From positions 1 to 23,921 of the forward strand of contig CAWEHT010000388.1 in assembly GCA_963808455.1 (NCBI GenBank): a DNA stretch of 23,921 nt, written 5' to 3'. Within the stretch, counting starts at the first letter, position 1; each line of letters opens with the position of its first letter. Below the pieces are notes generated by a model. That model did not search any database. It had not been told where the DNA came from and was given only the letters and a program-made list of their open reading frames with translations. Of the stretch, positions 7,877-17,731 are shown one piece after another. The translations under genes and the position numbers were made by a program. This stretch comes from CAWEHT01 sp963808455 (GTDB taxonomy: Bacteria; Chloroflexota; Anaerolineae; CG2-30-64-16).

Positions 7877-9270
7877 TCAACCGCAGCCCGCGCGCCCTGT
7901 CGCCCGCGCTCGCCGCGCCGCCGAGGAGATCTCCGCCACGCAGCGCTCCACATCATCGCTCGTGGTGGCCCAGCACGAGACGCTGATCCGCATGGCGGTG
8001 CGCCCATGCCACACGGTGCTGCCGGCCCAGCAGACTCCGCCTGCTTGCACTTCGGAGATGACGCGCCGGGTCGCCTCGGCATCGCCGAAGCAAACCAGCA
8101 CCTGGTTCGCCACCACTTCGTTCAGGATCTCGTAGCCGGCCGCTCGCAGCCCGTCGGCGAAATGCGCCGCGTGCCCGCAGGTGCGCTCGATCAGCTCGGC
8201 CAACCCCGACCGTCCGAGCGATCTCAGGGCAGCCCACACCTCGACGGCGCGCGCTCGCCGCGAGAGCTCCGGCGCATAGTGGTCGGGCTCGCGCCCGTCG
8301 CCCGCTACCAGGTAGGCTGCCGTGGTGGCCATGGCCGCCCGCAGCTGCTCCGGCGCCCGGCAGAAGGCCAGCCCGCTGTCGTAGGGCACGTTCAGCCACT
8401 TGTGGCCGTCCGTCGCCCAGGAATCCGCGTCGCGGATACCTTCCACGAGATGCGCCCGCGCCGGAGACGCCGCCAGCCATAGCCCGAAAGCGCCGTCAAC
8501 GTGGACCCAGGCCCCCGCGGCGTGGGCCAGCGCGCAGACCTCGGCCACCGGGTCGGTCGCCCCGGTGTTCACGTTGCCGGCCTGGACGCAGACGATGGCG
8601 GGGGCCTGGAGCGCGGGCAACGCGCCGGCTTGCATGCGGCCCTGGCCGTCAGCCGGCACCCGCACCACGCGCTCGCGCCCCAGCCCAAGCAGGCTGAGGG
8701 CCTTCAACACGCTGACGTGCACTTCGTCCCCTACGACCACCGTGATCGGCGGCGCGCCGAACAGGCCCTGCGCCTCGACATCCCAGCCGGCCTGGCGTAG
8801 CACAGCGTGGCGGGCGGCCGCCAGCGCTGTCAGATTGGCCATCGTCGCTCCGGTAACGAAGGTGCCGCCCGAGCCCGAGGGCAAGCCGAAGATCTCCAGC
8901 AGCCAGCCGAGCACGAGCTCTTCGACGCGGCCCCCACCGGCGACATGACTCGGAAGCCCACGTTTTGATCCCAGGCGCCTGCCAGCCAGTTGCACGCCAG
9001 CGCAGCCGGCAGGGACCCGCCCGTGACAAAACCGAAATAGCGCGGTCCGGCCGAGGCAACGGTCGCCGGGGAGCCGGCGTCGTCCAGCAGCGCCAGCACG
9101 TCTCGCGCGTCTTGCGGGCCTTCCGGCAACGCCCCGCCCAACATGGCCAGGCGCCGGATGGCCTCGGCCGGCGGCACGACGGCCCGCTCATCCAGTCCCT
9201 CCAGATAGCGGCCGGCCCGGCCGGCGGCTTCGGCCCAGAGGTCTTGCCCTGTCAGAGAATGGCCATGCAT
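7877..9270 (-). CDS. Pyridoxal-5'-phosphate-dependent decarboxylase family (group II/aromatic amino acid decarboxylase fold), one frameshift
   Basis: The protein of about 464 residues belongs to the fold-type I PLP decarboxylases. The cofactor motifs are visible: GGTFVTGATMANL (phosphate binding), VCVQAGNVNTGATDP, HVDGAFGLW (Asp pairing with the pyridine nitrogen) and DSWATDGHKWLNVPYDSG, whose Lys forms the Schiff base. The usual decarboxylase DAHKW is DGHKW here. The N-terminal half, with GPRYFGFVTGGSLPAALA and AWDQNVGFRVMSPV, is in another frame; the break is near 8935 in a run of five C. The start ATG at 9270 has AAAGGAGG six bases upstream. Members are annotated as decarboxylases of aromatic amino acids, glutamate or other amino acids, and some in bacteria have unknown substrates, so I do not name one. 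It is divergent from the DinB-like gene with 127 bp between the starts. Confidence 0.88.
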
Positions 9271-9397
9271 CAACGCCTCCTTTGTGCGCCTTCGGGTGTA
9301 CAATGCGTTCGTCAAGCGGTCGAGCCACATCTTACCACAGCTCGTTCGGGACGCGGCAGCAAAAGGAGATCCCGAGCCAGGGTTCCAGGAGGATAAA

Positions 9398-9859
9398 ATG
9401 TACAACACGGTTCAGGATGCTATGGCGGCCTACGGGGCCACCTCGGATGCGCTCCAGGGCCTCCTGCGGGGCCACGATCAGGCCCAGGCCAGCGCGGCAC
9501 GCGGGGGTGATGAGAACTGGTCGGTCGTGGAAGTGCTCTGTCATTTGCGGGATGTCGAGGAGATGGCGCTCCGCCGCACGCGCCTGATGCGCGATGAAGC
9601 AGATCCGTGGTTGGCCGGATTCGACCAGGAGCGCTGGGCAAAAGAGCGGGATTACGCCGCGGCGCGCCTGGACGAGGCGCTTGCCACCTTCCTTCAATTG
9701 CGCGCCACGCACCTCGCCGAGCTGGCGGCCCTCCGCCCGTCCGACTGGGACCGGCCTGGCCGTCACGAGGAGCAGGGCCAGATCAACATCTTGAACCACC
9801 TGCTGCACCTGGTCAGCCACGACGCGGTCCACCTGGCGCAGATTGCCCGGCAGCTGTAG
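9398..9859 (+). CDS. DinB-like / YfiT-type putative metal-dependent protein
   Basis: This 153-residue protein is a four-helix bundle of the DinB/DfsB superfamily, whose members bind a divalent metal and often act as thiol-dependent transferases or hydrolases. The typical metal-binding histidines are seen in VEVLCHLRDVEE and in LNHLLHLVSHDAVHLAQI. The DENWSVVEVLCHLRDVE segment is the family's N-terminal hallmark. I chose ATG 9398 because AGGAGGATAA lies directly upstream; the frame is open further 5' but without a good start. The MFS transporter follows 29 bp later and may be cotranscribed. The substrate is unknown. Confidence 0.85.
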   Translation: MYNTVQDAMAAYGATSDALQGLLRGHDQAQASAARGGDENWSVVEVLCHLRDVEEMALRRTRLMRDEADPWLAGFDQERWAKERDYAAARLDEALATFLQLRATHLAELAALRPSDWDRPGRHEEQGQINILNHLLHLVSHDAVHLAQIARQL

Positions 9860-9888
9860 CCTCGCCAGGAAGCAGAGGCAACGGCAAC

Positions 9889-11179
9889 TTGATCGCTCAC
9901 TTCAAGTCATTGCTGCAGAGGCGGCGATTGTGGGCGCGATCTGGCCTGGTTCCCCGTCAGCGCGCCCACCTCGAAGCTCCGGCTGAACGCTGGCAGGTGA
10001 CCCTCTACACGATCGTCATCGCCGAGACACTTGCCATGCTCGGCTTCATGTTGTCGCTCCCGTTCCTGCCCTTTTACATCCAGCAGTTGGGGGTGACCGA
10101 CCTCCAGCAGATCACATTCTGGGTGGCAGTGCTCAATTCGGTGCCGACGCTGACCATGGCAGTGGCCGCGCCGTTCTGGGGCGTGCTCGCCGACCGGCGC
10201 GGGCGCAAGCCGATGCTCATCAGGGCGATGCTGGGCGGCAGCCTGGTCCTCAGCGCGATGGGCTTTGTGACCAGCGTAGTGCAGCTGACCGGCCTGCGCG
10301 TGATCGAGGGCACGCTCACCGGGACCGTGACAGCGGCCACCACCCTTGTGGCGAGCAATGTCCCACGCGAGCGCACCGGTTATGCGCTGGGCCTGCTGCA
10401 GGCCGGGATATTCATCGCCAGCTGGCTTGGGCCGTCACTGGGCGGGCTCATCGCCGGCACGTTCGGTTACCGTGTGGCCTTTCTTACCTCCGGCGCCATG
10501 CTTCTGGCGGCGGCGCTGCTGACCTTTTTCCTGGTCTCGGAACATTTCGTCCCCGTTAAGGGCGGGCAGAGAGTCGGACGCAGCTTGTTCGACCTCCTTG
10601 CGCGAGGTGCGGTCCGATCGGATCTTGCTCTCCATGGTGCTCTTGTTGTTGATGACGAATGTGGTCAGCTACACCAGCAGCCCGATCTTTCCGCTGTTCG
10701 TTCAAACGTTGGTGCCCGACGTGAGCGCCGCTGCGACGATGACGGGCCTGATCCTTGGTCTCACGGCGGCCATGAACACGGTCGGCGCGCTCGCGTTTGG
10801 CAGGTTGGGATATCGTTGGAGCACCCGTAACATTCTATGGGTGTCGCTGGCGGTTACGGCGTTGACTTTTCTCCCACAGGGACTGGCCCGGCAGGCGTGG
10901 CAGCTGCTGTTGATGCGCGGGTTGATGGGGCTGGCGATCGGGGCAGTGGTGCCGGTGGCCAACGCTGCGATCGCCGAGAATTGCCCCGAAGGCCACCAGG
11001 GTGGGATCTTTGGGATCAGCACAAGTTTCAACGCGCTGGGTTCGGCGGTTGGACCGTGGATAGGGACCCTGGTGGTGGCGGTTTGGAACCTGCCTGGAGT
11101 CTTTCCCGTGACCGGCGTCATGGTAGCCTTGATGGCGCTGGCCGTGTACCTGTGGATCCCGGCCCATCGTCCTGCATAA
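9889..11179 (+). CDS. Major facilitator superfamily transporter, multidrug-efflux type, one frameshift
   Basis: The protein of about 430 residues with about 12 hydrophobic segments is an MFS drug:H+ antiporter type transporter (MdtG/TetA-like group). The motif A loop between segments 2 and 3 is clear: FWGVLADRRGRKPMLI. Motif-like ASWLGPSLGGLIAG follows segment 5, as in the 12- and 14-segment drug exporters. The second half starts with SMVLLLLMTNVVSYTSSP and has a related loop FGRLGYRWSTRN. The frame changes near 10598 in the central cytosolic loop: the extra T in CTCCTTGCG separates RSLFDLL from REVRSDRILL. The start is uncertain: TTG 9889 is in frame with a weak purine-rich site, and a GTG further in (VTLYTIV) is possible. 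It lies just behind the DinB-like gene and converges with mfd. The substrate cannot be predicted. Confidence 0.85.
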
Positions 11180-11230
11180 GGGCCGGAGCCGGCAGCTGCG
11201 ACGAACGGGAAGCAAGAGTTGTTTGCTCTC

Positions 11231-14200
11231 TCAAGTGCTTCTCGCGGCGTCGCGCACCGTCTCCAGTGTCTTCATCAGATCGCGACGCCAGGCTCCGGCG
11301 TCGCGCATCGGCAGCCAGATGGCGCGGCGCACGACCCGCGCCGGAATGCCCAGCGCGGACACTTGCTCCTGCAGACGGTCGCGATCAAGGCCGTCGAGCA
11401 CGCCGGCCTTGATCAGCAGCTGGCCTTCCTCCTGAGCAATCGAGTCAACGCCCGCATCGATGGCCAGCACCTTCACCCGTACTACGTACAGAAGGTTTTC
11501 CACCTCGTCCGGCAACGGCCCAAAGCGATCGCTGAACTCTTGCCCGATTTCATCGATTGCCTGCATTGTCGCCAGCCCCGCCAGGCGCCGGTACAGCTGC
11601 AGGCGCAAGCCAGCTTCCGGCACGTAGCCATCGGGTATCACGGCCCGGATGTTCAGGTCGAGTGTCACCGTGGGCGCCAGCGGGTCAACCAGCCCAGGAC
11701 GCTCGTCCCCATCCGCACGTGCGCTCTCGAGCAGCTGACGATCATCAGCCTCGGGCCCAGCCGGCGTCTGCTTCGGGTCCAGTGTCCGGTCGCGCGCTTC
11801 CTGGATCGCCTGCGCAAGCAGACGGGTGTACAGGTCGAAGCCCACGGCCATGATATGACCGTGCTGTCGCGCGCCGAGTAGCTCGCCGGCGCCGCGGATC
11901 TCCAGGTCCTGCATGGCGACGCGGAAGCCTGACCCGAGCTCACTGGCTTCCTGGATCGCTTCTAGCCGGCGGCGCCTCCTCGGTCAGCGTCTTGTATTTG
12001 TCCACCAGCAAATAGGCGTAAGCGCGCATGGCGGAGCGTCCGACACGCCCGCGCAGCTGGTAAAGCTGCGCCAGCCCGAATTGGTCGGCCCGGTTGATGA
12101 TGATCGTGTTGGCGTTGGGGATATCCAGCCCGCTCTCGATGATGCTTGTGCACACCAGGACATCGTGCTCCCCGTCGGCAAAAGCCAGCATGACTTCGGA
12201 TAGTTCTTTCTCGGGCATCTGGCCATGGCCGATCACGATGCGCGCTTCCGGCAGGATCTTCTGCAGCCGGCCGGCAATCTGCTCTATGCCCTGCACGCGG
12301 TTGTGCACGAAATACACTTGCCCGCCCCGATCCAGCTCACGCAGCACGGCCTGCTTGATCAAGCCATCGTCCCATTCGGCCAGGATCGTCTTGATGGGCA
12401 GCCGGTCTTCGGGCGGCGTGTCGATTGTGCTCAGGTCGCGCGCCCCGGTCAGGCTCATGTAAAGCGTGCGCGGGATGGGCGTGGCAGTGAGCGTCAACAC
12501 GTCTACTTCGGTGCGCATCTGCTTGATCCGCTCTTTGTGGGATACCCCAAACCTCTGTTCCTCGTCTACGATCAGCAGCCCCAGGTCCTTGAAAGCCACG
12601 TCTTTGCTCAGCAGCCGGTGCGTGCCGACGACCAGGTCCACGCCCCCGTTCACCAGCCCCTCCAGCGTTCTCTGCTGTTGGCCAGGGCTCTGAAAGCGCG
12701 ACAGCATAGCGACATTCACCGGAAAAGCTGCCAGCCGCCGGCTGAAATTTGTGTAATGCTGCTGGGCCAGGACCGTCGTCGGCACCAGGATGGCTACCTG
12801 CTTGCCGTCCATGATCGCTTTGAACGCGGCCCGCAGCGCGACCTCGGTCTTGCCATAGCCCACGTCCCCGCAGATCAAGCGGTCCATCGGGTGTTCCTGT
12901 TCCATATCGCGCTTGACAGCTTCGATGGCCACCAGCTGGTCCTCGGTCTCGACATAAGGGAAGCTGGCCTCCAGCTCGGCCTGCCATGGGGCATCCGGGC
13001 CGAACGCGTGGCCCTGAACGACGGCACGGGCGGCATACAGCGCCAGCAATTCGTCGGCGATCTCTGCCACGGCCTTGCGTGTGCGGGCCTTGAGCTGCTC
13101 CCAATCCTGCGTGCCAAGCCGGTGCAGCGCCGGCGCAGCGTCGTTGACGCCCATGTACCGTGCCAGCCGGTCGGCCTGATGCACGGGAACGTAGAGGCGG
13201 TCGCCGTGCGCATAGTCAACCTCGAGGTACTCGCGCTCCAGGCCGTCGAAAGCCATCTTGACCAGCCCGCGGAATTGTCCGATGCCGTGTTCCATGTGGA
13301 CCACATAGTCGCCGGGGTTGACATCGGCGAAGAACACCTCGGGTGCAACGGCCCACGGGCGAGGGGCCCGTCGTGGTTTCGGCTTGCCCCAGCCGAACAG
13401 CTCGGCATCGGTGAGGAACCACAGGTCCGGTTCGCCGTCCTCACGCCCGCGCAGGATCCAGCCTTCATCCATGACGCCCTGCACGAGGGCCGGGCCGGGC
13501 GGTGGAGCGGCGAGGATGGCGTCCGATGGCGCCAGATGGCGGCCGGCATCTCGCCAGAGATCGGCGAGCCGTTGGGCCTGGCGCGTGACCATCACCACGG
13601 TAGCGCCGCCGGCCAGGGTGTCCTGGAGCTGGCCAACGGCATTACGTATCTGCCCGCCGTAGCGCGGCCCGGCTCCCGAACAGGCGCGCCAGCGGGGCAT
13701 CGTCGCGGCCGGCCCCGTTGTCGAGAGGGCTATGGCCGAGAGCAACCGGCTTGTCCGCGGCCAGCCGGTCGAGCAGGCCAGAGGCCCGAAAGTAAGGCGC
13801 CACGACGCCGGCTGGCACATCGCCTGCCGCCGCCAGGTCCCGGGCCAGTTGCTCCGCCTGGCCGTTGAGGTCGGCCAGCATGGTCGAATCTCGCCGCCAT
13901 CGTCGAGCAGCAGCCGGGCGTTACCTGTCAGGTAGTCGAGCAAGCTCGCCGGCTGGCTGTAGAGGTAAGGGATGTACCACTCAAGATGGCGAAAGCCGCT
14001 GCCCTCGACAAGTTGTGCTATCTCCCGCTCGTACTCGATGCGTGCAGGCGGATGGCAGCCGTTCAGGTCCAGGGCGCGCAGCCGATCCTCTGATCGCGCC
14101 CCCAGGCGTGGCAGCGCCTCTGATGCGGGCCCGACCCAGGCCTCCGGGAGGAGGTCCAGGGTGCGCTGGGTAGAAGGATCGAAGGTGCGCAGGCTCTCGA

Positions 14201-14947
14201 TCTCGTCGCCGAACAGCTCGATGCGCACCGGCCGGCGCAGATTGGGGGGCCAGATGTCAACGATGCCGCCCCGTCGGCTGAACTGGCCGGGCAGATCGAC
14301 TACTGCAGCGCTCTCGTAGCCCTGGCCCACCCACACGGCCAGCATGCGGATGAGGTCGAAGGGTTGTCTTTCACGCAGGTTGCGCAGGCTGGCACGCATC
14401 TCGCGCAGGGGCAGTGTCAACTGCAAGAGGGCGCGCGCCGAGGTAACCACCACGGGCGCCCAGCGCTTTGCGGCTGCGGCCTCGATCTCGGGCAGGGATA
14501 GCCCTGCTGCCGTTCCCCTGGGCGGCTCAGCGGCCTCCTGCCTTTGGGGCGAGTTGGTTTCGGCAGCAGCCGGCACAGCGGCAAGCGCCAGCGATACCAG
14601 CGTCTCGAGGCGGCGCTGGCCGCGTCTCGGGAGCCCAGGGAATGCGCTCGTAGGGCAGCGCATCCGGGTCGGCGAAGTTGTGCACAGGGATCTCGTCGGG
14701 CAACCAGGTCCGCAACTCATCGACCCATTGCCTGGCGCGGCTGCTGCCGCGCCGTCACCACGAGCAGGGGCGGGCACTTTTCCTGGCCGGGCTGTCCGGC
14801 GCGGGCGAGCAGCGCCACCACGTACGGCCGTGCAGAGTGCAGCAGGCCCAGCGGCGCCGTTGGTGCCGGGCTCGCGGCCAGGTTGTGCAGCAGCTCCTGG
14901 AGGGCCGGTGAGCTCTGGCCGAGGTCAAGCAACCCGCTGAGTTTCAT
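11231..14947 (-). CDS. mfd: Transcription-repair coupling factor (Mfd), five apparent frame changes
   Basis: Mfd removes RNA polymerase stalled at DNA lesions and recruits UvrA. The order of domains is UvrB-like N-terminal part (with IPVHNFADPDALPYERIPW and VDLPGQFSRRGGIVDIWP), RNA polymerase interacting domain (DVNPGDYVVHMEHGIGQFRG, YLEVDYAHGDRLYVPV), RecG-like helicase (Walker A GDVGYGKTEVALRAAFKA, DEEQRFGVSHKE, TATPIPRTL, RGRVGRS) and the C-terminal TRCF domain (GAGELLGARQHGHI). Frame changes lie near 14733, 14622, 13882, 13665 and 11965; those at 13882 and 13665 compensate each other, leaving about 72 scrambled residues that read normally in the other frame. The ATG at 14947 overlaps the end of pth by 23 bp. 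After repair the protein is about 1,240 residues, normal for Mfd. Such a conserved gene broken only by small indels points to sequence errors. Confidence 0.93.
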
Positions 14948-15533
14948 CCACCTTACCCGTGGCATTGAACAGGTTCATGGCCACTTCGATGCCTTCCGTC
15001 AGCCATGCTTCGATGGCATCGACCGCCCTGAGCCGGACGATCGCCATCTCGGCCTCCTCGGCGGCCGAGAAGTCTTGCAGTACGTAATCTGCCGGGTCCA
15101 TCTTGCCCGGTGGGCGGCCAATCCCGATTCGCAGGCGCGGGAAAGCGTCGCTGTGCAGGTGATGCATGATGGAGAGTACCCCTCTTTGCCCGCCTGCGCC
15201 TCCGCCGGCTCGCAGGCGCAGCCGACCGGCCGGCAGATCGAGGTCGTCCGCGACGACCAGGATGGCAGCGGGTGCGATCTTGTAATAGGCGGCCAGGGGC
15301 CCGACGGCCTCACCGCTCGCATTCATGAATGTCAAGGGCCGGGCGAGCAACACGCGCTCGCTGTGTCCGCCTGGCAGCGCGACGTCGCCCAGGGCCACGC
15401 GTGCCCGCTTCTGCGCCTTGTCGATCCGCATCCCGTGCCGTTCGGCAAATGCCTCTACCACCTGGAAGCCAGCATTATGCCGATTGCGGGCGTACTCCGG
15501 TCCGGGGTTGCCAAGGCCCACAATCATTTTCAT
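14925..15533 (-). CDS. pth: Peptidyl-tRNA hydrolase
   Basis: Pth releases peptides from prematurely dropped peptidyl-tRNA. The intact 202-residue protein has the N-terminal signature MIVGLGNPGPEYARNRHNAGF with Asn9 and catalytic His19, LTFMNASGEAV (Asn71 matching E. coli Asn68) and VADDLDLPAGRLRLR with the catalytic Asp96. The tRNA-binding GGHNG loop of E. coli reads GGQRG, so the residue equivalent to Asn114 is Arg; this is seen in part of the family. The ATG at 15533 has GAGAAGGA seven bases upstream. It is the first gene of a two-gene unit with mfd, the same pairing found in Bacillus and many other bacteria. Confidence 0.95.
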   Translation of the reverse strand: MKMIVGLGNPGPEYARNRHNAGFQVVEAFAERHGMRIDKAQKRARVALGDVALPGGHSERVLLARPLTFMNASGEAVGPLAAYYKIAPAAILVVADDLDLPAGRLRLRAGGGAGGQRGVLSIMHHLHSDAFPRLRIGIGRPPGKMDPADYVLQDFSAAEEAEMAIVRLRAVDAIEAWLTEGIEVAMNLFNATGKVDETQRVA

Positions 15534-15831
15534 CGGCCGGTCCTTCTCGCCTGCTCTCGGCCGGCAGCGCCATGGGCGCCGTAATAAACATAGAAATTTC
15601 ATTATATCGGCAAGGGCAAGGGAATGGCAAACGGGCTGCGGCTCGTCGCATCCGCAAGCCACTCGACCCGGGAGGTTGCAGGACCACGCCACGCGGCGAA
15701 ACATCGCCCAGCGCACGCATGGGGGTAGTGCGCCGGGCACACTGAGGGCCTTCGAGAGCCTTTCCGTTAGCTGGCGCGGTGGGATCCGCGCTTCACGAGT
15801 TTCGAGGTGCTTCGCCCTTCAATGCTCCATG
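15534..15831. other. Intergenic region between pth and the Ig-like gene
   Basis: Apart from the pth promoter these 298 bases hold no recognisable gene. Short minus-strand ORFs have no database-like protein character. A 6 bp inverted repeat GCGCGG/CCGCGC around 15774-15791, with an ATCCCA loop on the minus strand, could help end transcription of the Ig-like gene, but it has no T run. Confidence 0.4.
15601..15630 (-). promoter_or_regulatory. Promoter of pth-mfd
   Basis: On the minus strand a -35 box TTGCCA (15625-15630, five of six consensus bases) is followed by an 18 bp spacer and a perfect -10 TATAAT (15601-15606). The expected transcript start is about 60 bases before the pth ATG. Just downstream of the -10 box is an A/T-rich patch with the palindrome GAAATTTC (15593-15600), which would lie at the transcription start. 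Confidence 0.68.
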
Positions 15832-16632
15832 CTACGGCTTGATCTTCAACCACAACCAGTACAGCAACCCTTTGATGGCGAAGAATAGGCCGACGGCGAC
15901 GAACAGCGCCACAGTGTAGGTCGCGGCAGTGCGCGCCGAGTCGATTAGCCTTCCCGGGTCCAGGATCTGCCCCGCGGTGCTCGCCAGGGAGAGGGAGTCG
16001 GCGGCCGGCAGAGCCGGTGTGGCCGCCCCGCCAGGGCCCGCTGAACCTGTCGCGGTCACTACGACCGTGGGCGCAACGTTCACCGGCACCGTCGCGATCA
16101 AGGCGACGGTAGGGGGAGGCAGGGTGGCTGCCGGCCCGGTAGGGGTGGGCGACGCGGTGGTCGTTGCCGTGGGTGTCGGCGTGCTTGCCGGCCCGTTGTT
16201 GGCAACCACCACCTGGCTCGGATCGCTGTCGACGTAGTTGCCGTCCTTCTTCACAACGCGCACACGCAGCGCGTAGTTGCCATCAGGCACCGCGCGCGAG
16301 TCCCAGTTGCCCAGCAAGCCGAGGGACTGTTGCTGAAAGTGGGCGTCCGGCCCTATGAAGATCCAGCTGCTGTCGCCAGGGACCGGCCACGGCGCATAAT
16401 ACAGCTCGTAGCGCTGAAAATCGGGATGGGTGGCCGTGCCGATAATCGCCACGACGCCGTTAACCGTGGCGCCGGGCGTTGGTTGGGCGATCACCGGTTT
16501 GACATCTTGAGCCAACGGGGCGGCCATCGCTAGCTGCCAGAGAGCGGCACCAGCCAACCCCAGCAAGACGGCCAGCATCGGCAGGACGACAGTTGGGAAT
16601 CGCCGGTGCCCGCAGGGACGCTTCGCAGTCAT
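15832..16632 (-). CDS. Secreted, membrane-anchored protein with an Ig-like/fibronectin-like domain and Thr/Pro linker
   Basis: No enzyme is recognised in this 266-residue protein; it looks like a cell-surface protein. Residues about 1-34 form a signal peptide (basic CGHRRF start, hydrophobic VVLPMLAVLLGLAGAALW, Ala-Met-Ala site). Residues about 40-145 form one beta-sandwich domain beginning PTPGATVNGVVAIIGTA, with RYELYYAPWPVPGDSSW, and ending NYALRVRVVKKDG: this is the pattern of Ig-like domains in Chloroflexota surface proteins. Then comes a linker rich in Thr, Pro and Ala (STPTPTATTTASPTPTG), and near the C-terminus a hydrophobic segment TVALFVAVGLFFAIKGLLYW followed by KIKP, which would anchor the protein. 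The ATG at 16632 has GAGGTGAAAAGG upstream. It is divergent from degV. Binding or structural function outside the membrane is likely; the ligand is unknown. Confidence 0.8.
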   Translation of the reverse strand: MTAKRPCGHRRFPTVVLPMLAVLLGLAGAALWQLAMAAPLAQDVKPVIAQPTPGATVNGVVAIIGTATHPDFQRYELYYAPWPVPGDSSWIFIGPDAHFQQQSLGLLGNWDSRAVPDGNYALRVRVVKKDGNYVDSDPSQVVVANNGPASTPTPTATTTASPTPTGPAATLPPPTVALIATVPVNVAPTVVVTATGSAGPGGAATPALPAADSLSLASTAGQILDPGRLIDSARTAATYTVALFVAVGLFFAIKGLLYWLWLKIKP

Positions 16633-16699
16633 GAACCTTTTCACCTCGCTCCTTGCAGAGTGCAGAGCTAATCCTTGAAGCGGGAATAGATAACATCCG

Positions 16700-16728
16700 A
16701 TTTTAGCACAGCGGGACGCAGGCGACAA
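16700..16728 (-). promoter_or_regulatory. Promoter of the Ig-like surface protein gene
   Basis: On the minus strand the -35 box TTGTCG (16723-16728) is followed by a 17 bp spacer and the -10 box TAAAAT (16700-16705). It gives a leader of about 60 bases. Confidence 0.6.
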
Positions 16729-16744
16729 TTATCTCGGGCCTCCT

Positions 16745-16773
16745 TTGACAAAGGTCGTGTGCAACGATAGAAT
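16745..16773 (+). promoter_or_regulatory. Strong sigma70-type promoter of degV
   Basis: A perfect -35 TTGACA (16745-16750), 17 bp spacer and -10 TAGAAT (16768-16773) precede degV, with GGGAGG (16798-16803) as ribosome binding site before the GTG at 16812. It is back-to-back with the opposite promoter; the two -35 boxes are 16 bp apart. Confidence 0.78.
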
Positions 16774-16811
16774 TTCGCTTCACCAGGAACCTGCACCGGG
16801 AGGCGCTGGCT

Positions 16812-17672
16812 GTGATCCGTATCGTCACCGATTCCACTTGCGAGGGCTCCGCCGGCCTGATGGCGCACCCATGCGTTAGCTTCGTGCCTCTCTATGTCAT
16901 GTTTGGCAAGGAAGCTTTGCGCGATCGGGTTGACATCTCCACAGAAGAGTTCTGGCAGAGGCTGCCGCGTCGGCGCCCATCTTGCCGACAACTGCGCAAG
17001 CCACCCCGGCTGACTTTGCCGAGCCGTTCAAGCGCCTCACGGATCAAGGTGACGAAGTCGTTGCGTGCCTCATTTCCAGCAAGTTCAGCGGCACCTACGC
17101 ATCGGCCAGCATGGCGCAGGCCAGCCTGGCCGAGCGGCCCATCAGCGTCATCGATTCCTACAGCGTGTCCGTCGGTTTGGGGCTGTTGGTCGAGGAGGCG
17201 GTAGCGATGGCCGAAGCCGGCGCGACACGGGCCGAGATCGTGTCGCGCCTGACGGCCCTGCGCGATCGCGTTCACGTGATGTTCGTTCCTGAGACGCTGG
17301 AATACCTGCAGAAGGGTGGGCGCATCGGGCGCGGCGCAGGCCCTCGCCGGGACGCTCCTGAAGCTCAAGCCGTTGCTGGCCGTCAGGGACGGCGAGGTGC
17401 ATTCTGTCGCGCGGGCGCGCAGCAAACATCGGGCGTTGGAGAGCATGCTGGAATACCTCGGCAGCGAAGTGCCCGAGCGCGGGCCAGGTCTCCGGCTCGC
17501 GGTGGTGCATGCCGGCGCCGAAGCCGAGGCGGCCGAGGTGGCCAAGCAGATGACGGGCCAATTTGGCAGCACACACATCTTCACCAACCTGCTGGGCCCG
17601 GTCATCGGCGTCCACGTTGGCCCCGGCACCATCGGGGCCGCGGCTTGCGTCAGCGAGCCGGCAGACAAATGA
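16812..17672 (+). CDS. DegV family fatty-acid-binding protein, two frameshifts
   Basis: DegV proteins (FakB type) bind a fatty acid and, where FakA is present, present it for phosphorylation. The protein of about 287 residues starts with MIRIVTDSTC, the family hallmark, followed by SFVPLYVMFG, then after repair ILPTTAQATPADF, CLISSKFSGTYASA (the Ser/Thr cluster contacting the fatty-acid carboxylate), VIDSYSVSVGLGLLV, ETLEYLQKGGRIGR, ALAGTLLKLKPLLAV and GPVIGVHVGPGTIG at the C-terminus. The frame breaks near 16964 (a missing G before AASAP) and near 17334 (an extra G after GRIGR). The GTG at 16812 is the start because GGGAGG lies eight bases upstream and the family begins there. FakA is not in the window. 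The ECF sigma factor follows 59 bp later. Confidence 0.9.
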
Positions 17673-17731
17673 GGGCGCATCCTTCGATGCCCCACGGTGT
17701 TCTTCTCATTGCCAGGCGGTGGTAAGCAGAG

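Noticed and set aside
9271..9397. Promoter-like TACAAT (9299-9304) and TTGACG between the PLP and DinB-like genes
   Set aside because: No partner box lies at 16-18 bp on either strand, so I cannot support a promoter there.
9601..9888. Long upstream extension of the MFS reading frame across the DinB-like gene
   Set aside because: The DinB-like protein is clearly coded in another frame there, and the extension has no membrane or family character.
12225..13868. 547-codon plus-strand open frame opposite mfd
   Set aside because: The minus strand carries Mfd helicase motifs in order over the same region. The plus frame has low-complexity His/Gln/Arg-rich sequence without recognisable motifs.
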